A DNA stretch of 7,547 nucleotides from NCBI GenBank assembly GCA_023397045.1, contig JAEWUR010000207.1:1-7547 (forward strand), read 5' to 3'. Below the pieces are notes generated by a model. That model was not told the origin of the DNA, made no database searches, and worked only from the letters and a program-made list of their open reading frames with translations. Positions 5,507 through 7,547 of this stretch are shown one piece after another; within the stretch, counting starts at the first letter, position 1, and each line of letters opens with the position of its first letter. A program made the translations under genes and the position numbers. Origin of the DNA: Planctomycetota bacterium. GTDB lineage: Bacteria; Planctomycetota; Planctomycetia; Pirellulales; Thermoguttaceae.

Positions 5507-5968
5507 ATGTCGGAATATGAACACACGCAACACGGCAAGTTGCATCACATCTATTGGGGTTTCACGGCGGCGGCGTTGGTCGCCTTCTGGTTCGCACGCG
5601 GCTTTCCGGACATTGCCGTTTGGTGCCTGATTCTTGCCGCGACCGGCATGTTGATCTCGTTTGTGTTCAGCAATCTGACGGTGCGCGACGGTGGCGACCG
5701 ATTGCTGTTGCGTTTTGGACCGCTGCCACTGCTACGCAAGGGGATTCGATACGCCGACATTACGGGCGTCGAGCGCGGCCGGACCAACTGGGCCGACGGC
5801 TGGGGCATCCATTATGTGCCCCGGCGCGGATGGACGTTCAATATCTGGGGCTATGACTGCGTGAAACTGACGCTCGGCTGCAAGGTGATCCGCGTCGGCT
5901 CGGACGACGTCGACCGCCTGGTCGAGTTCCTCAGCAAGAAATCCGCCGCAGCAACTCCTCCGGCGTAA
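5507..5968 (+). CDS. Two-helix membrane protein with bacterial PH-like domain
   Basis: 153 residues. A short polar N terminus precedes two transmembrane helices (about 14-31 and 36-55) joined by RGFPD, which gives a hairpin with both ends on one side. Residues 57-144 look like a bacterial PH (DUF304-like) domain: LTVRDGGDRLLLRFGP, then IRYADITGVERGR, DGWGIHYVPRRGWTFNIWGYDCVKL, and RVGSDDVDRLVEFL, a repeated beta-strand pattern ending in a helix. Members are found in prokaryotes with unknown ligands. The start is set by GGGAG at 5495-5499, 7 nt before the ATG; an in-frame ATG at 5420 overlaps the possible promoter and is unlikely. The last 38 bp overlap the end of the convergent DUF167 gene. 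Function is unknown. Confidence 0.82.
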   Translation: MSEYEHTQHGKLHHIYWGFTAAALVAFWFARGFPDIAVWCLILAATGMLISFVFSNLTVRDGGDRLLLRFGPLPLLRKGIRYADITGVERGRTNWADGWGIHYVPRRGWTFNIWGYDCVKLTLGCKVIRVGSDDVDRLVEFLSKKSAAATPPA

Positions 5969-6218
5969 TCCCGCGCAGCAGAAACTTTTTTTGGTGCGAC
6001 GTATCGCCGGAGATCAATTCGACCTGCGACTTTTTCAGGCCGAGCGTTTTGCAGAGCAGTTCGACAATCGCCTTGTTGGCTTTGCCCTTCTCGGGCGATT
6101 GCGTCACGCAGACCTTGAGCATGCCGTCTTGAACGCCGCGGATTTCGTTGCGCCGCGCACCCGGCTGGGCACGAACCGGAAGGATCACGCCGTCGGGATG
6201 ATTCTCAGTGTGCAACAT
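5931..6218 (-). CDS. DUF167 (YggU/UPF0235) family protein
   Basis: A 95-residue protein with the complete family pattern: LPVRAQPGARRNEIRG at 13-28, LKVCVTQSPEKGKANKAIVELL at 34-55, and VELISGDTSHQKKFLLRG at 66-83. The family is widespread and short; a cytoplasmic role is assumed and its biochemistry is unsettled. The ATG at 6216-6218 gives the usual length; the open frame continues upstream to 6371, but those residues overlap the PIN gene and do not fit the family. Only a weak AAG precedes the start. It begins 14 bp after the PIN-gene stop, so it is probably cotranscribed and translated from the same message. Its 3' end overlaps the PH-domain gene by 38 bp, and both C termini look normal. 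Confidence 0.92.
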   Translation of the reverse strand: MLHTENHPDGVILPVRAQPGARRNEIRGVQDGMLKVCVTQSPEKGKANKAIVELLCKTLGLKKSQVELISGDTSHQKKFLLRGITPEELLRRISC

Positions 6219-6232
6219 CTTGGAAAACGACG

Positions 6233-6856
6233 TTACGGACCAGCGTTCACTTGATGGGCAACATACGCATAGCCGTCGTCGAAACTCAGGAGCACCTTGC
6301 ACCCTCGATCTTCCAGACGTTTTCGGATATCCGGGTCGTCGAATGCCTTGCGGTCTCTGCTGATGAAACAACTCGCTTCGCTATGTTCTGATGACAACTC
6401 GGACAGATGGTGAAGCACTGAGGAAAACACCAGGGAGTCCTGCGCGGTTAGTTCGTCGGTTCTCTGGAATATGAACGCTTCGAGCAATACCTTGGATTCA
6501 AGAGAGATAATCGACGCCAAGGTTGACATCCTCCTGAGAACATCTGTCAGCCGTTGATTCTCCTCCTCGTTACTACGGACCAGCAATCCGGTGATGCTCC
6601 CAAAGGCGTCAATCTCTTCTCGGTAGGGACCGGACCGCCCCAATTGTCGCAACTCCGACTGAAGGTCTATGTGCATCTGGTAACGCTTTTTTGCCCGCCG
6701 AACGAGCGTCTCGTAGGGCTCTGCGAGACAGAAGGCAGGAATCACCACTCTGGCCTTTTCCGACTCGCAGAGCAACAGCAGTCGTTCGCAACTCTCTTGC
6801 TGCTCTTGGACGAGGGCCAATTCGAGGATGAAGTTCGTTTCGACGTAGACGTTCAT
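6233..6856 (-). CDS. PIN-domain (VapC-like fold) predicted ribonuclease
   Basis: 207 residues, longer than the roughly 130-residue VapC toxins because of a helical insert (about 55-125). The N terminus MNVYVETNFILELAL is the PIN first-strand motif with Glu6 where Asp is usual. The second acidic motif is in IPAFCLAEPYE (E46, possibly E49). The third is D140 in TAQDSLVFSSVL. The fourth is D168 in CFISRDRKAF. A four-acid metal site can thus be drawn as E6, E46, D140, D168, and single-strand RNA cleavage is the family expectation. Its ATG overlaps the upstream TGA (ATGA, 6853-6856), indicating coupled translation with the PD-(D/E)XK-like gene. That partner does not resemble a known VapB antitoxin. 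Target RNA and role are unknown; toxin, tRNA/rRNA processing or defence are possible. Confidence 0.85.
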   Translation of the reverse strand: MNVYVETNFILELALVQEQQESCERLLLLCESEKARVVIPAFCLAEPYETLVRRAKKRYQMHIDLQSELRQLGRSGPYREEIDAFGSITGLLVRSNEEENQRLTDVLRRMSTLASIISLESKVLLEAFIFQRTDELTAQDSLVFSSVLHHLSELSSEHSEASCFISRDRKAFDDPDIRKRLEDRGCKVLLSFDDGYAYVAHQVNAGP

Positions 6857-7311
6857 ACTGACACTTCAACCGCGACACTGCCCCCCTTGATCGCGCCGAG
6901 CAACCCCGAGTCCAGCAGCGCCTGTCTCGCCTCAGGAGGCACGTTCTCCGGAATCCCCGAATGAATCAATTCATTTAGCCACGCGTTTACGATCAATTCA
7001 AAACTCTGCGGCGTTAATTGATCGGGCGAAATTTGCGCCATCGCAAAGTAGGGTTCAAACAAAGGCGCGGCATCGATCTCGTAGGTCGGGTCAATCAGAT
7101 CCGGGGCATTATTCACGTCTTTCCACAAATAAAGACGGTCAGGAAGTGCGAGCAAGAGAAAACGGCTTTTTGGCACAACCCCATGCGACAAGAGGTTTCG
7201 ACGCATGTGTTTTGCCCATGATCGTGAAGTCTTCGTCTTGCTTTTCGCCTCCACAATCAACGTGAGTTGCCCATCCGGACCATATGCCACCGCATCGGCT
7301 ATCCACGACAT
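6853..7311 (-). CDS. PD-(D/E)XK-like nuclease domain protein, paired with PIN gene
   Basis: 152 residues. The N-terminal half has the pattern of a restriction-endonuclease-like core: D6 (or D13) in SWIADAVAYGPDG, then LTLIVEAK with E21 and K23, matching D...(D/E)xK. It continues TSRSWAKHMRRNLLSHG (28-44) and FLLLALPDRLYLWKD (51-65), a combination I recall in uncharacterised proteins that often precede PIN genes. The C-terminal half is helical, with NAWLNELIHSGIPE. The start is supported by AAGGGG, 7 nt ahead of the ATG, and by a promoter-like sequence 54-82 bp upstream. The domain begins almost at residue 1, so the first helix of a typical fold is missing or very short. The stop overlaps the PIN start by 4 bp. 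Bases are somewhat richer in A/T than in the left two thirds. Activity is predicted only. Confidence 0.78.
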   Translation of the reverse strand: MSWIADAVAYGPDGQLTLIVEAKSKTKTSRSWAKHMRRNLLSHGVVPKSRFLLLALPDRLYLWKDVNNAPDLIDPTYEIDAAPLFEPYFAMAQISPDQLTPQSFELIVNAWLNELIHSGIPENVPPEARQALLDSGLLGAIKGGSVAVEVSV

Positions 7312-7364
7312 GACGAAACCCCTTCGTGCTCAAAGACACAAACGCAATCCCAACAACCGATTCC

Positions 7365-7393
7365 ATTTTACCGGAAATCAACCGATTCGCAAA
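7365..7393 (-). promoter_or_regulatory. Promoter-like sequence for the nuclease-pair operon
   Basis: On the minus strand, TTTGCG (7393-7388) is separated by 17 bp from TAAAAT (7370-7365), which matches 5 of 6 of the -10 consensus. The -35 is weak (3 of 6). Transcription from near 7358 would give a leader of about 47 nt before the ATG at 7311. The same -10 hexamer and spacing occur in the promoter at 216-244. An out-of-frame ATG at 7366 lies inside the -10 element and so cannot be the start of this transcript. Confidence 0.4.
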
Positions 7394-7401
7394 CACCGTC
7401 A

Positions 7402-7417
7402 CCCCGTCCACACGGGG
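7402..7417. repeat. Short G/C hairpin upstream of the nuclease-pair promoter
   Basis: CCCCGT (7402-7407) and ACGGGG (7412-7417) pair perfectly around CCAC. It lies 9 bp upstream of the predicted -35. It could be an operator or the end of an upstream transcript's terminator; no T run follows. The rest of 7418-7547 shows no supported gene: open frames there have no ribosome binding site and odd composition. Confidence 0.3.
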
Positions 7418-7547
7418 GGCGGGTGCATTCCGCACTTTGTGTTTGGCACGGGATTTTGTAGAAAGGGGGAACGGATTTTGGTTATGGGGGGGCTGTCTTC
7501 GGGAATTTGGCGAGGTTAGGCAATGGAATGCCATATGAGAACACGAG

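Noticed and set aside
6233..7311. Classical VapBC toxin-antitoxin operon
   Set aside because: The upstream protein has no AbrB, ribbon-helix-helix or Phd-like features and carries a nuclease-type D...ExK pattern; the PIN protein is also much longer than VapC.
7139..7534. Minus-strand frame of 131 codons beginning upstream of the nuclease pair
   Set aside because: It overlaps the PD-(D/E)XK-like gene out of frame, has no ribosome site at its ATG, and is low in recognisable structure. Only a short stretch near 7312-7366 is kept as a possible frameshift remnant in the findings.

Overview
The window is GC-rich and densely coded. It most likely comes from a planctomycete, probably of the Pirellulales group. 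Three things point there, all recalled from family knowledge and not searched: a palindromic GTAACCCGAAGCG-type repeat whose read-through translation (NPKRKRGIASLTLRVT) recurs as spurious peptide in planctomycete annotations; a low-complexity exported protein ending in a SPYMNLFR...LVRPQIEQR...NQQ block; and weak or absent Shine-Dalgarno sites at several genes. No rRNA, tRNA, CRISPR array, transposase or phage gene was seen.

Layout. Positions 1-127 hold the 3' end of an unidentified plus-strand gene. A recognisable promoter (216-244) then drives a secreted Pro/Ser/Thr/Gln-rich protein (299-1081) that ends at a good hairpin terminator (1117-1141). Next comes a compact non-coding element bounded by 14-nt inverted repeats (1208-1352), with a perfect 22-bp palindrome at its core. 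Its right end supplies the stop codon of a minus-strand TIGR01777-family SDR epimerase gene (1349-2224). That gene follows a stand-alone Rcp1-like receiver-domain response regulator (2259-2699, minus).

Divergent from the regulator is a plus-strand pair: a macro-domain ADP-ribose/O-acetyl-ADP-ribose hydrolase (2792-3364) and a PaaI-like hotdog thioesterase (3375-3803). The second gene's ribosome binding site overlaps the stop codon of the first. This pair converges on an exported, cysteine-rich, two-HKD phospholipase-D-family protein (3907-5274, minus). The 103-bp gap between them is almost entirely a long imperfect hairpin made of heptamer repeats (3810-3906).

The right third holds a plus-strand membrane protein with two TM helices and a bacterial PH-like domain (5507-5968). 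Its 3' end overlaps, tail to tail, a DUF167/YggU gene (5931-6218, minus). That gene is the last of a tight minus-strand run: PD-(D/E)XK-like nuclease domain protein (6853-7311), PIN-domain protein (6233-6856, sharing an ATGA overlap with the previous gene), then DUF167. A promoter-like sequence (7365-7393) lies ahead of the run. The nuclease-like pair is the most accessory-looking part of the window and the best candidate for an under-described system, but its function cannot be decided from sequence alone. The other genes are mostly recognisable housekeeping or signalling families in a modular arrangement.
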